From contig CM035315.1 in the NCBI GenBank assembly GCA_002900995.3, positions 124,001 to 188,000 of the forward strand: a stretch of DNA of 64,000 nucleotides. The letters are read 5' to 3'. The stretch is from Ganoderma boninense. Lineage: Eukaryota; Basidiomycota; Agaricomycetes; Polyporales; Polyporaceae. Below, piece after piece: positions 23,820 through 35,434 of this stretch. Made by a program: the position numbers and the translations under genes. Below the pieces are notes generated by a model that did not search any database, had not been told where the DNA came from, and saw only the letters and a program-made list of their open reading frames with translations. The number at the start of each line of letters is the position of its first letter. Position 1 is the stretch's first letter.

Positions 23820-24873
23820 ACTATTTGTGACCTGGTACAGTGGTCTGTACCCCTGTACATGTGGAAATCAGTGAATGTATACATTATTGTAAATGCAGAA
23901 ATATATCGAACAGAATTATAAGGATGCGGGGTCGCGGGGTGTGTGCAGACGGATGGAGTAGAAGACAAGCCGCCGCCCTGCTCAGCAGCGTTCGTGCGGT
24001 GGCCGCTCAGCGCTCAGCCTCTTCTCTCTCTCCATCATTCATCTCCTCCTCCTCTGCTATGTCCGACGTCTGTCCTCAGTTTTACTCCTCTGCATTTTCG
24101 CTCTCTCTCGGACCACAGTGACCCCCCGTCTTGTTCATCGTCTTTCCGGATCTTGTTTGGGCTCAGCAACGAAGAACTCGAGGACAGCATTCAAAGGTGG
24201 GTCTGCCTCCCTGACCATCTTCCTCGACTACAATGTTCCACATTGTCCTCATTATTACCATACGGCTCCAATCCTTATCCTCGGGCATCCATCAGGTCAT
24301 TGCGACCTCAAGCAGCAGAGTCGTCAAATTTGCTCTCCTGGTTCCCTGTGGCCGTGGTTGCCACGTCTACGCTTGTCCCGCCTGCTCCTCCTGGCGATGA
24401 TGCCGAGAGGCCTCTCACCTCCCATTTCTTCTAGCCTGCCGCTCTGCTGTTCTGATATCTTCTTGCTCGCTCGCTGCCGGGTCGAGGGCCACGCCGCTGC
24501 GCATACACTCAGGCGACGACATTGACGACCATTGTACGTCCTCGAAGCTCCACACGATGCACTCTCCTGAGCCCACGGACGTCTTCAAGTTCGGGATTGT
24601 TGGCTGGAGTTGCCACAGCGAGAAAGGTTTTTCGGGGACGTGGAAGGAAGCAAATTTGAAGGTGAGTCCGTGGATCGTTTACCCTTCCTCGTTGTTAGTC
24701 GTTGGCTCGTCGCTGGACGAAAGGCAGATGCACTCGGAAGCTTCAGACCGTATTCAGCAGATTGACTTCGCACTGATCGATCATCTGGCGCAGAGGCCGC
24801 TGACCACGGTGCCTCTCTTCATCGACGCTTCACTTCTTTCAGCGGACTACTCAGACTTGCATTTCTTCTCTCC
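23820..24873. other. Intergenic; possible 5' leader of the F-box-WD40 gene
   Basis: Pyrimidine-rich, with overlapping chance frames (23943-24434 and 24118-24525) that match nothing recognised. A frame from 24557 could be a 5' exon of the next gene, but I see no family support. Confidence 0.3.
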
Positions 24874-27063
24874 ATGTTGCATCACCCATTCCCCTCTATT
24901 GACATATTTGAAGCAGTCATTGACCAAGCCAGTGATGATGTTGCTTCCCTCCGTCAGGTCTCGCTCACTTGTACCGCACTCCAGCCTCGAGCCCGCTACC
25001 ATCTCTTTAGCCGCATATGCATCCGGAGTGTGGAACAGGCACGGGCCGCCCCTGTGTTTCTCGACACCCATCCGTGGCTTCCTCCCCTCATCAAGAAGGT
25101 TTCCCTTTCCCCCGGTCCGCTGTATGGCGATCACTGGCATGGTGTCAAGAATGCCCCGTTGCTCGATATTCATCCTGTCCACATCCTCTCCCGCCTCCCG
25201 AACCTGCGTGCCTGGAAGCTAGAACTAGTTGGGAGCCCATTAACTCTCGGAGGCCCTTGGTTGTCACTCCACCGGTCTACGCTCTCGTGCTACCGGAGAT
25301 ATGGCGGCCGCATCTGTAACCTCGAGCTTTCGCATGTTCCCTTTGACGACGTGTCAGATTTCGCCGGACTTGTCTAGGCGTTCACTGGCATCAATAGTGT
25401 ATCCTGTTCTTATGTTCGGTTCCGGGTAGAATCAAAGGAGAAGCCTTTCTTCTACCGCTCTGGGCCTAGCCGGCTTGCCCGATCACTGGACCTGAGGATT
25501 TTGAATGTGAGTGTTTCTAATCCCTTCCTATCGAACGTAACAAGGAGCTGAGAACGACAACAATTCATCCAGCTCGGCGACTTCGTTGACATTCGTGCAA
25601 CTTGTTACTTGCTAGCATCGAGTGGGAGTGCGTTGAGTCATCTTGTCTTGACCATGAGTCACGACGCCATTCCGAGCCTTATAGGCTGCAGTTCTGGTGA
25701 GGTATAAGCAACTACTACGCGTCACCTCATTGTGCATTGACAATTCAATTTGTGACAACCAGAACAGAACGCAGTGAATATGATCTGGCTCCGGCAGCTG
25801 TCGTCATTGAGACTCATAATCCCCTGTTACGATGACTTCCACAGGAATCGCGATCCCGACGCGGATTTCTCGCGGTTCGTTAGGAACTCAACAAACTTTT
25901 TGGAGCATGTGGAGCGGACCCGTCTTGCCGATGTGCAGGTTGAATTCAAGATGCACAGTAGCGGTATTGCTCTTCTCGGGGCTTGTCTTGCTCGCCAAAG
26001 CACCACGTTTGAATCGTGTGTAGCACTGGACGAGTCCCTCGCCGGTTTCCCTCTCGGCCATGTTTCCTGCGTTAGTTCTGTTCAACGGTGCAGGGTGGGG
26101 AGAGTCGCCTTCTGGTCTCCAGCCTTCGAACATGCGTTCCCCAAGCTCAGCGCTGGCAGGCGCGTGGCCTTGGTTACTGCGCAGGGTGAGTTGACCATTT
26201 CATGACGGTGAGAGTGGACAACTCATTCACCGCCTGAAATGGCGTAGACATACCACACCGTTGGGGTCATGAAGGGCCAGTGAGCGTTATCGTCGCTTCG
26301 CCTGACAGCAAATGGATAGCAACCGCCTCCGAGGACGGCACCATCATTCTCTGGGACGCAGCGGGAGGCACAATCGTGCATGAATGGCTCGCCCATTCCG
26401 GCTACGCCGTCCTTGCCCTCGCGTTCTCTCCCAACAGCGCGCGGCTTGTATCTGCAGGTGGTACCGAGGGTCTTGCATTGTGGGAGCTCGGCTTGCGTGA
26501 CGTCCCGCGCAGAGCAGCCGCGCTCGAGGGGCACACGCACCCCGTCAACGCATGCGCTTGGTCCCCAGATGGCACATGGATCGCGTCGGCGTCCGGCGAC
26601 GGTACTGTGCGCGTCTTGAATGCGCTGACATTCGAAGAGCAATATCGAGTCGACGAGGTGGACGCGTCACCGCAGGGGCTCGGCCCCGCGCATCTGCGAT
26701 TCTCCCCGGACTCACGCTACCTGGCGTGGGGAGCCCTATCGCGTCGTGGAGACACTTACGGGTATATGGTCTGGAGCCCAGCGCGGGCGAGGGAGCAGCC
26801 AAAGTGGCTTCCGACATCTCAACACGCGTATGAGGCGTTCGGCTTCCCGCTCGGCGCGTTGTCGTTCGATCCGGAGAGCACACGCATCGTCACCGCCTAC
26901 GGCTCGGCGTCGTCTCAAGATGCGCACGTTGCCCGTGTATGGGATCCTGCCACTGGAGCGATGCTCGCCGTCCTCGGGGCCAGGGACTCGATGACCGTGA
27001 CCGACATATCGTTCTCTCCAGACGGTAGCTCGATCGTTTCCGCCTCGTTGGATGGCTCTGTGA

Positions 27064-28263
27064 GGAGGAGGAGGAGGATGACATTTTGGAGAGAATCGGT
27101 ACGACTACAATACACGGATTAGTAAGCCCTTTCCCACCCGCTGTGTCGTGACCTCTACCGCGAACCCTACTTAGATAACGTACAATCCGGTGAAGAGTAA
27201 CTCTGGCCCAGGGTTTACACAGTGCACCTTTTTCCATCCTGGACAGGCGACGGGCTTCACTTACGCGAACGGGACCTGACGAGGAGCTACCGTTGCGCCA
27301 GACCACGAGCAGTCCCCTGCACCGCAGCCCACGATTCACCCGCCCCAAGCCTCCTTCGAACTGCCGAAATCCTGCAGGAGTCCACTGGAACGACGCCGCC
27401 CTATCGTGCTCGGGCCTACTAAGGCTGCAGGTCAAGGACAGCGTTGTCGTCCCGAAGGATGAGAGGGGGAATAGAGTCCACCAAGGCAAGTACATCATAC
27501 ACAAATTCTGCGAGATCCGGTAGGAGAGAGTCCGTCTGCAGGAGCAGGTTAAATTGGCGTTCCCATGACCATGCGGTGCGCACTCGAGGCAGCTTCGGAA
27601 GACGAGGGCCTGCGCGACGAAAGAAATCGTCGCGCAGGTCTGACAGTTCCTCGTCTTCGCACTCGAGTAGGACATGGAGCTCTGTCTCGATCGCCCAGCG
27701 CCTTTGGCAGAATCTGCAGATTCTGCGGTGCCGGGGGACCTTTGGGGAGACCCTGCGGAGCGACTCTACAGCAAGCTTGTGGTCTGATGTGAGGAGGCGG
27801 ACTAGAGCCTCTCGATGAGCCGTCGACTGGACATCGAGGTATTTGCGCCACTGGCACAAAGACCGTAGCGACGGCTCGGGGCGAGGCTCCGCCACTGCCC
27901 CCAGCCTAGTGGCTAGGAGGGGCAGCCTGGCGGAGCCCACTAGTGTGACATAAATATGTTTCGCGAGCGAGGCTTCCAGCTCACGGGCAAGGCGATCCAC
28001 GAGCATTTCAGAGAGAGGGGCCTGCAGCGGAAGGGCGACAGGCTCAGGGAGAGTGGCAAGCGCATGATGCAGGTCCGACCACCAGGAAGGATGGCCCGAG
28101 CGTGCCAAGGAGTGCGCCTCGCCGAGTGCAGCGGCTACATAGCGAGGGGCACCTGGCTGGAGGGCATACCGCGCATACCTCAGGGCGAGGTCAAGGCGTC
28201 GGTAGCGGATCGGGTGGATTCCTGTCTCAGAAAACAGGACCACCAGCTGCGAGTGACTGCCCA
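27064..28263 (-). mobile_element. 5'-truncated non-LTR (LINE) retrotransposon, 1.2 kb
   Basis: Inserted on the minus strand inside a WD40 repeat, with a 4-bp direct repeat GTGA at 27060-27063 and 28264-28267. Removing the element and one GTGA restores the codons for DGSVKIWD. The 3' end (left side, read on minus) finishes in a TCC trinucleotide run (27064-27079) instead of poly(A). Only the last part of the element is present, as expected from incomplete reverse transcription. Confidence 0.75.
27419..28263 (-). CDS. C-terminal fragment of LINE reverse transcriptase ORF
   Basis: About 280 residues, open from the truncation point to the stop complementary to 27419-27421. It starts with LVVLFSETGIHPIRYRR, a block common near the C-terminus of basidiomycete LINE polyproteins. 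It carries a zinc-binding cluster RICRFCQRRWAIETELHVLL followed by EC (C-x2-C ... H ... C), as in zf-RVT. The polymerase domain is absent. The fragment ends DDNAVLDLQP and cannot move on its own. Confidence 0.7.
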
Positions 28264-28572
28264 GTGAAGATCTGGGACGCAGGATCTGGGGTGGAGAAGG
28301 CCTCGCTTGGGTCCTCAACTACTCGCACCCCCGGCGTCTCGAAGGCTTGCTACTCGCCCGACGGGAAGTTCGTTGCAACCATCACGCAGTGGTCGAGCAC
28401 GGTCAAGCTGTGGCATACATCCGACGCCTCGTGCACTGCAGAGTTTATTGGACACGAGGGCACAGAAATAACGCAGATGACGTTCTCTCCGAATGGCGAG
28501 TTCTTGGCTTCAGGAGACGTGGACGGGATAGTTGTCATTCATCACTTTCCAGACTCCCTCCGATATTCTTGA

Positions 28573-28704
28573 AGTTGAATCCATTATGTTCCCCATGATA
28601 GGCTCTGATATGGAAATGTAGTTGTTTTCGTGGGTCAAGTTGTCGCTCACCATCACGCATTCGGGTCGTTCTTCACAGGAAACGCTCGTCTTTAGTATTT
28701 AACT
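28573..28704. other. Short spacer
   Basis: AT-rich spacer between the WD40 stop and the next F-box remnant. No gene seen. Confidence 0.4.
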
Positions 28705-29080
28705 TCTATGAAGGCTCACGCACCTCCGTGTCGTAATCCGCACCAGTCTGAAGATTTACGAATATGTGTCTCGATCGTCCGTGCTGCAGGACGACTCCTA
28801 CGCGTGCACCTTCCATACGTCCAGGTGCGATTTCACGGGGACCGCCAATGCCCTCACCCACGGTCCCCATTCCATTTTGACAGCCCATCTTCGTCACGAC
28901 GAGCGGGTTTCTCGCGGACTGGAATGATTCAGACCATCCGGAGAGCGCTGGCTATTGGCAGGATCCACTGAGGCTCGTTGAACTGCGCGCATGGAGACTT
29001 CGTCGTGGAGACAATCATCAGGACGGAGGAGCTGGGTTCACGAAGTCGGACGAGGTGAGACCAAGTAGAGTTTCGCGTGG
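28705..29080 (+). pseudogene. Decayed F-box/LRR family fragment (exon 2 part)
   Basis: The plus frame from about 28715 reads THLRVVIRTSLKIYEYV, then CDFTGTANALTHGPHSIL. These match THLRIVIGASVYVHK and FNWHGTAATLTDALPSLQNI of the intact gene downstream. Near 29005-29030 a shifted frame reads VETIIRTEEL against AETIIRNEEL. Stops and frame shifts separate the pieces, and the first exon is absent. It is a relic of a third member of the local cluster. Confidence 0.55.
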
Positions 29081-29553
29081 CACATACAAATCGCGACCGT
29101 GTGCTGAAAAAGGACCTAGGAAGCACTCCGCTCTTACATTTTCGCCTCCGAGTCGTGGCTTACAGGCCGGCGAGGTGGGCCAACTTTTCGAAGTTGAAAG
29201 TTGCAATCCGTTGCGCCAGGCGAGGCTCCTGGCCCAACGTGAGCGGGGTGCTGTAATTGAGGATTCTGTTACGTTCATAGACTCTCTGATTATCCCCTGC
29301 AAGAGTACTAGCCAGGTGGCTCGTGGACTCGCAAATTCGCGCTTAGATTAGATTATCTCAATCTTGCTGCGCTTTCCGGCGCTTGAGAGCCGCTTCTTGT
29401 CGTCAACCCTCGTCAACCGCCATCTCACCATCACCGTGTCCTCGCGCGAGAGCTCTGTACAAGTATCGGACACTGCAAGGGTGGGTATATTAGTGTCTAG
29501 TGTGTGCTTTTAAATTTGTACTAATGATCTCCGTGATCTGCTCTAGAAGTTAA
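29081..29553. other. Upstream region of the intact F-box gene
   Basis: No complete gene. The frame near 29370-29480 (SRFLSSTLVNRHLTITVSS) weakly resembles the start of an F-box gene, but it is too short to call. It probably contains the promoter of 29554. Confidence 0.3.
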
Positions 29554-31366
29554 ATGCAGACACCGAAGCTCAACATAGACGTCTTGACCGTCGTCTGCGA
29601 GTTTCTTACCGAGGTCTCCGATTTCCTCTCCGTTTCCCTGACCTGCTCTTCTATCCACGCCATCGCACTCCGATGGCTGCTTCTTACACACCCGGTATTC
29701 CTCAAGAGTGGACCGTCAATCCTTCGCTTCCATTCATTTCTTTTCGCCGACGCTCCTGCCCGTGTTCCATATCTCCGTGTCCTCGACATCGACCTGATGT
29801 GGCCCAAAGCCGAGGCCAATGACGCAACTCTACTCCTCAGAATCCTCGCTGCATGCAAATGTCTTCAAAGTCTCACAGTGGCATTCCAGCACGAAGCATT
29901 CCCCATCATCGCCGATCCGGCCTTCCTCCACGCGATATCTACCATCCCCAGCCTTCGCTCATTCACCGTCCGCAGCCAGTCCATCGATGCACTCGCAGTC
30001 CTCCAAGAGCTCCGTGGCCCCGTGCGCATGCTTGGAATACATTCGAGCAACATACCCGCCGCCGCACGATACCCTGCTTTTCTCGAACACTTTCTCCCCA
30101 ATGCTATCGTGCGCACTATCGAGGAACTGGAACTTGACCAGCTCACAGTTGAGGTAGACGACGCCGTGCTGGGATTCGCCAATGCTGCTGTACCATCTGT
30201 CCTCGACGTGGCGCCCTACGCCGCCGTGCGGTCGCTCACTGTGAAGTCGCTCGAGGGACGGCCCTTTCTCGGCCTCCTGCAGTATCTTTTCCCCGCTCTG
30301 GACGGCACACTTCATCTCGGCGGGCTCCGCCCACAGCGCAACGACGACGTATACACTGCCATGCGCGATGAGAACCGAATATCTCAAGAGAGAGACGCAG
30401 ATGGCTCGTCACGCGCGTGGAAGAAGCTCGATCGCGTCATCTGCACTGCACCGATGCTATACGTCTTGGGCTTGCGCTGCCCCATCCGACTCGCTATGGT
30501 CGAACTGATGCGGGTGGGCGAGCATGGCCGCTTCGCTGCTGACGCCCTCCGTGAGAACCCCGTCCCGCGGCTCAAGCTCTCGACAGCCCATGACCTCGGC
30601 CCGGAGTTTGGCGAGGTGTTCTCGCCCGAGCTTGCAGCGACGTTGACGCACCTCACGCTGTGCTTGTTCTATTCCAACGACTACGGATTCGATTCAATGC
30701 CGGACGGCGAGCTCAAGTGGGAGAATGTTCTCGTAAGCGTCATATCTGTGGGTTGATTTCACGCGATGACACACTCACGGTATTGTGTTGTATAGCACTC
30801 GCTCGTGTCTGCTATGCAGCCTCTGCGGAAGCTCACGCACCTTCGCATCGTCATCGGAGCCAGTGTTTATGTTCACAAGCTTGCGCCGTGGCCGTTCGCG
30901 CCTCCGGCGGAGTATGCGCACTCCTTCCGCGAGTCGACCTTCAACTGGCACGGGACCGCCGCTACGCTTACCGATGCTCTCCCTTCGTTGCAGAACATAT
31001 TTATCACGACAGGAGGATACCTTTCGAACTGGGAGGACCCCACTATGGAGGACGCGGACGAAGGAGGGGGACGCTGGAAGCCGTATGAACGCTGGTACAT
31101 CACTCGTGGCTGGCGTGTCGCGAAATCAGGCTCCGGGATGGGTGGGGTGCAGGAAGGAGGGTCGGGCCTTGTCGAGCTGCACAGCGATGTAGCGGAGACG
31201 ATCATCAGGAATGAGGAGCTTATTCTGTCAGAGATGGACGAGGTGAGTGGCGTTCAGTCCTGTTGCGCGAGTGAGACGAGGCTGAGCACGGTGTTTCGAT
31301 GTACAGGCCGCGCTTCATTTGAACTATGGCTGGGGTAGAACGCCGCCGCCCTTGTCCGTTCCATAG
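29554..31366 (+). CDS. F-box-like/LRR protein, intact member
   Basis: Three exons: 29554-30732, 30796-31242 and 31307-31366, each joined by GT/AG introns of 63-64 nt. The protein begins MQTPKLNIDVLTVVCEFLTE with the SLTCSS core (FLSVSLTCSSIHAIALRWLL), the degenerate F-box seen in many Agaricomycete proteins. Irregular leucine-rich segments follow. The small last exon encodes ALHLNYGWGRTPPPLSVP and then TAG; this ending is shared with the next gene. No frame break is seen, so this is the best candidate for a working copy. F-box proteins recruit substrates to SCF ubiquitin ligases; the substrate is unknown. A tandem paralogue follows 545 bp downstream. Confidence 0.8.
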
Positions 31367-31910
31367 CTTGCTGTATCTTTTCATGAACTGTATGTATATC
31401 TTTTCACATTACTTCTTGCAAGCGCACAGTTGATTTACTGTAGCGAGGGCTAATGCACTCAAACCATGGGACATTGTCCTTACCAGGTGAATGTCCAATA
31501 TATTTGCCTTCCTCTTCGGTGGCGTACATGACAAACGTATTCGGTGGTGCAAGACAAGCTGGCTCGTTGGGGTCTACTGGATGCTCAACTGTTGTTGGAA
31601 GAGTCTATCGGAACAACAACTGCGTGGTAAATTAGAACCATGAGGTGTGAATCTGGGATCCGATACTGACGCCATGCTCACCAGGATCATGTACAAGACG
31701 GGAAGCTTGCATTCCTAGAGTTCGGTACAGAAATCAAAGTTAATTCCGGTGTGCTGGCGGGCGCCAGCGACTCCGAGTCCTCCTCGAACTGAACGACCAT
31801 CGCTTTTCCTTGTCCATTCGCGAGGACTTTGTATACAACACTGATAAGTGGTGAGTACGTCAAGTTCCTCACATCGGGCTCGTGCACTCACAATGCTGCT
31901 CGGAAGCGCA
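31367..31910. other. Intergenic between F-box paralogues
   Basis: About 545 bp with no supported gene. It should contain the terminator of the upstream gene and the promoter of 31911. Confidence 0.4.
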
Positions 31911-33717
31911 ATGCATGTCACGCAGCTCAACATCGATGTGCTGGCCAACGTTTGCAAGTTTCTGGGCGAAAAGTCAGATATTCTGTCTGTCTCCCTCACT
32001 TGCTCCTCTGCGCATGCTTTCGCAGTGAGATGGCTGCTATTAACTCGACCTGTACACCTCAAAAGCGGATCACCAATCCATCGTTTCCATTCCTTTATTT
32101 TCGCCCACCCACCTGCCCGCGCCCCCTACCTACGTACCCTATACATCGACCTCCGGCATGCCCGACCTCCGGCCCATGATTCGTCGCTCCTTGTTGAAAT
32201 ACTCACCTTGTGCAACAACATAAAGCATCTCACAATCGCCTTTCAGAAGGCATCGTGGCCGACCACCGGTGACCCCCGCTTCTTCAAGGCACTCCACGCC
32301 ATCTCTGGCCTCCGTTCTTTCGATATCAAGGGCGAGTCAGCTGATGCCCTTGGACTCCTCCCTCAGGTTCCTACCTCCGTGCGCGCGCTTGGGCTTCACT
32401 CCGCTGTGACAAACCTGCGGCCTCGTGGCTTCCGGCGGTGCTAGAGCAGTTCTTCCCCCGTGGTCTTATGCGGACTCTGGAGGAGCTCAAGTTAGACCAG
32501 TTTACCGTCGACATACCCGGCGGAATCGGTTTGCAATCTCTGGCCAACATTTGCTCGCCATCTGTCCTCAATATGGCGCAGTACCCTGCCGTACGCTCGC
32601 TTTCTGTGGAGTCTCTCCACGGACGGCCACTGCTCGACGTCCTTCAACATATCTTCCCTGCTCTTGATGGAACACTATCCCTGGGTGGCTTCGGCATAGG
32701 ACACGGCGAGGAGACACACTACGACATACTACGCGAGGCAAATCGTCGCTCACAGGAGATTGGCGTAGACGGCGTATCGCATGCATGGAAGAAGCTCGAT
32801 CGTTTCGTCTGCGACGCACATGTGCTCTATATCCTGGGCTTGCGCTGCCCAATTCGACTCGTCATGATCGAACATGCGCTAATGCACGAGAAAGGCCGCT
32901 ATATAGCCCACGCCCTACGCGAGAACCCCATCCCGCGGTTGAAAACTGTCAACTCTCCACGACCTCGGCCCTCCTTTTGGCGAGCTGTTCTCGCCAGAGC
33001 TCGCAGGTGCGCTGACGCACCTCACGCTATGCCTATTCTACTCCAGTGACTATGAATCGAACTCGCCATCTGGGGATGGCGGCGAGCTCGAATGGGATAG
33101 AGTTCTGGTAAGTAGCTTGTGCACATCGGAAGAACATGCGCTTATCGTGTATCATATTCGACAGGAAAACATTACCGCCGCTACTAAGCCACTGCACGAA
33201 CTTACCCACCTTCACATCGTCATCGGGGTCAGTGTCTATGTCCACGAGGATATGCCGTGGCCTGTCGCGCTTCGGGGAGAATACGCACACGCATTCCGCG
33301 AGTCGACTTTCAACTGGGAAGGAACCGCTTCAGCGCTGGCCCGCGCCCTCCCGTCGTTGCATAACATCCTTCTAACAACCAATGGATTCCTCTCGAACTG
33401 GGATGATGAGGCGCCTGCGGGTCGTGGTTGGAAGCCGTATGAACGTTGGCACATCGCACACGGCTGGCGAGTCGTGGCTTCGTCCTCCGGGGCTGGTGGT
33501 GCGTCAGAGGGAGAGCACAGCCTTGTAAGGCTGCATGATAGTGTCGTAGAGACGATCATCAGGCAGGAGGAGCTTGTTCTGTCGAAATTGGATGAGGTCA
33601 GTCGTTTGTTATCGCGCTTGCGAGTAAGAATAGTGCTGACGCTGCTCTTCTACCCAGGCGAGGCTCCATTTGAACTATGGGTGGGGCGATACTCCACCGC
33701 CCTTGTCCGTGCCATAA
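31911..33717 (+). pseudogene. F-box-like/LRR protein, tandem paralogue with two frameshifts
   Basis: Collinear with the gene at 29554: starts MHVTQLNIDVLANVCKFLGE with SLTCSSAHAFAVRWLL. Exon 2 is 33165-33596 (LTHLHIVIGVSVYVHEDMPW ... VETIIRQEEL) and exon 3 is 33658-33717, ending LHLNYGWGDTPPPLSVP and TAA. In exon 1 the frame breaks near 32410 (ACAAAC) and near 32941 (an AAAA run). Across both breaks the homologous sequence simply continues in another frame. Introns and splice sites remain intact, so the breaks are either very young or sequencing errors. If they are errors this is a normal second gene. Confidence 0.7.
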
Positions 33718-34014
33718 TGCGTCTCTCTTGCTTTCAACCCTGTGTAATTTTGGCATGTTTTACGTATTGTACGTTCTCGTTCTCTCCATGAACAGGCCAC
33801 CCGTTCCTTCCGCCGTCGAACGACGGCACCGTACGTCTCCGGGACGCGGCGTCTCGGGTGGAGACGATCATGCTCAACCTCAACCAGCATGAACACGTAT
33901 ATTTGCTCCGAGGACGTGATAGCTATATAGATGCTTTCTGTGGAACATACATAATGAGCTACTCTTCCATTTCCACGGTCAGGTCGATGATATCGTCCGG
34001 GTCCGCATCTCGAA
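33718..34014. other. Convergent intergenic region
   Basis: About 300 bp between the plus-strand F-box gene and the minus-strand gene ending near 34015. Nothing recognised. Confidence 0.35.
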
Positions 34015-35434
34015 TTATTTTCTTCGTTTAATCATCAGCAGGTGATCCCTCCGCCCATCTGCAAAATTCGCATTCTCCGAATGAGCGACCCTCAGCTGCG
34101 AAGAAGGGCTAGCGGTGGCATTGTGCACTCGGAGCCCCGCACATGTGGGCGATGCGAAAGGCCTATTCGCCGACTCCATGCCCCGAGCAGTCATCTTGTA
34201 CTGTTCCAGATACCGATTTATTGCTTCAAAGATGTCAAAAGTCAGCCAATAATTCGTCTCAATGATAAATTCATTTGCACGTACCCGCTGCACGCGCTGG
34301 CTTTCGCGGGATGTTCACCCATGCCTCCAATGTTCGCCTGGGGTTGTTCTAGGGACCGCGGCAACAAGACGAGCTCAATATCCATATCCGTATCGTACGG
34401 CCCTGACAGAGAGAAAGCAAAGATGATATACTGACCTCTGGCCTCTGCGCGAACTCCCGCCAAGCAGCGACACGATAGCGGCGCAACTCGCGGTTGTCGC
34501 CCTTCTCGAACCGATACAAGGCCATCGCACGGAGGTCCGCATCTGTAACTGTTGTACGTGGCCTTGGCCTCTGAATAAATTGAGAGCGGCAGATCGGAGC
34601 CGTCTGGCTGTTTTTGTTGACGTAGGATTGCCGACCTGATGATTTCCCTGGGCTGCGATATGCTGATCGTTCGTCGTCGCTCGAATGCCCTGATTCCGGT
34701 TCCGACTCCACTTCACCTCTGTATGTCGTAAGATCAATACGGTGCACAACATACAAGTGTACAAGTCGAGCCTCTTACCGCCGAAGATGCGTCCGCTCGT
34801 TCGCCAGCGTGACTGTCGAAGACCGCGACAGCCAATCTCTCGAACTTGAACGAGTCTGAGACGCGATGTGACTGCGAGCTCTGGTGGAGTTCGCGGATGC
34901 ATGTTCAATCTTCGAATAGAGGGTCTCAAAGTTGGCGATGAACCATTTCTCCCACACTGTCCTCGCCGGTGAGCTTCTATGGCTGAAGGGTGAGGAGACA
35001 AGTGCCTACCGCGCTGAGGAAGTCGGTTCTTCTACAGTCACCCGCGAGATCAGTTCCCCATGTGCTTGAGCGCGTTCGAAACGTGAAAGCGTACCTCGCT
35101 GAGCCCCCTTAAGAACCTGCTGCAACGTCGGTCCACCATCCTTCCACTTCCGAAGAGCGTGCACGAGTGCTTTCTCATCCTCGACAGAGAGGTCTGCGGG
35201 AACCGTGTTTCCCTGGTTATGCACGCAATCCTTCGACCCAGTCATCCCCGTTTGCAACTGCGGTAGTGGTTGGGACTGTGACGGATCAGACTGAGACCAG
35301 GGTGGTACGGTGACCCCGTTCCGATGTTGACGATGATTTGAGGCGTAGTATTCTGCGGCCACGATACAGCGGCGAGTCCTTGGCGTGGAGGAGGCTGCAT
35401 CTGAGGGAACCGGGACATGAGGAGCAAGCCTCAA
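34015..35434 (-). CDS. Unknown Agaricomycete protein, paralogue 1
   Basis: Multi-exon minus-strand gene supported by side-by-side comparison with 36257-37685. Blocks in order: start MRLAPHVPVPSDAASS (35434); an acidic helix SVEDEKALVHALRKWKDGG (about 35200-35140); WEKWFIANFETLYSKIEHAS (about 34957-34900); a Ser/Arg-rich linker; DLRAMALYRFEKGDNRELRR and WREFAQRPE (about 34540-34440); then RRTLEAWVNIP and a final helical exon with LTFDIFEAINRYLEQYK. Spaced Trp residues in short helical units recall Myb/SANT-like folds, but I cannot assign a family. The exact 3' end is approximate. Confidence 0.5.

Larger units (their letters stand above)
24874..28572 (+). pseudogene. F-box-like + WD40 protein, nonsense codon and LINE insertion
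   Basis: Starts at ATG 24874 with an F-box-like N-terminus (FPSIDIFEAVIDQASDD, then LTCTALQPRARYHLFSRI). Diverged leucine-rich sequence follows up to about 26183. The frame is broken by TAG at 25375-25377, where the coding continues without change of frame (AFTGINSVSCSYVRF). At 26184 a GTGAGT donor can splice to TAG|AC at 26250/51, which joins in frame to the first WD repeat (HEGPVSVIVASPDSKWIATA). WD repeats run to 27063, are interrupted by a LINE, and resume at 28264 (VKIWDAGSG) to the stop at 28570-28572. F-box plus WD40 is the layout of SCF ubiquitin-ligase substrate receptors. The alternative is two adjacent genes, F-box (24874-26205) and WD40 (from about 26280). The nonsense codon and LINE make this copy a likely pseudogene. 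Confidence 0.6.
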
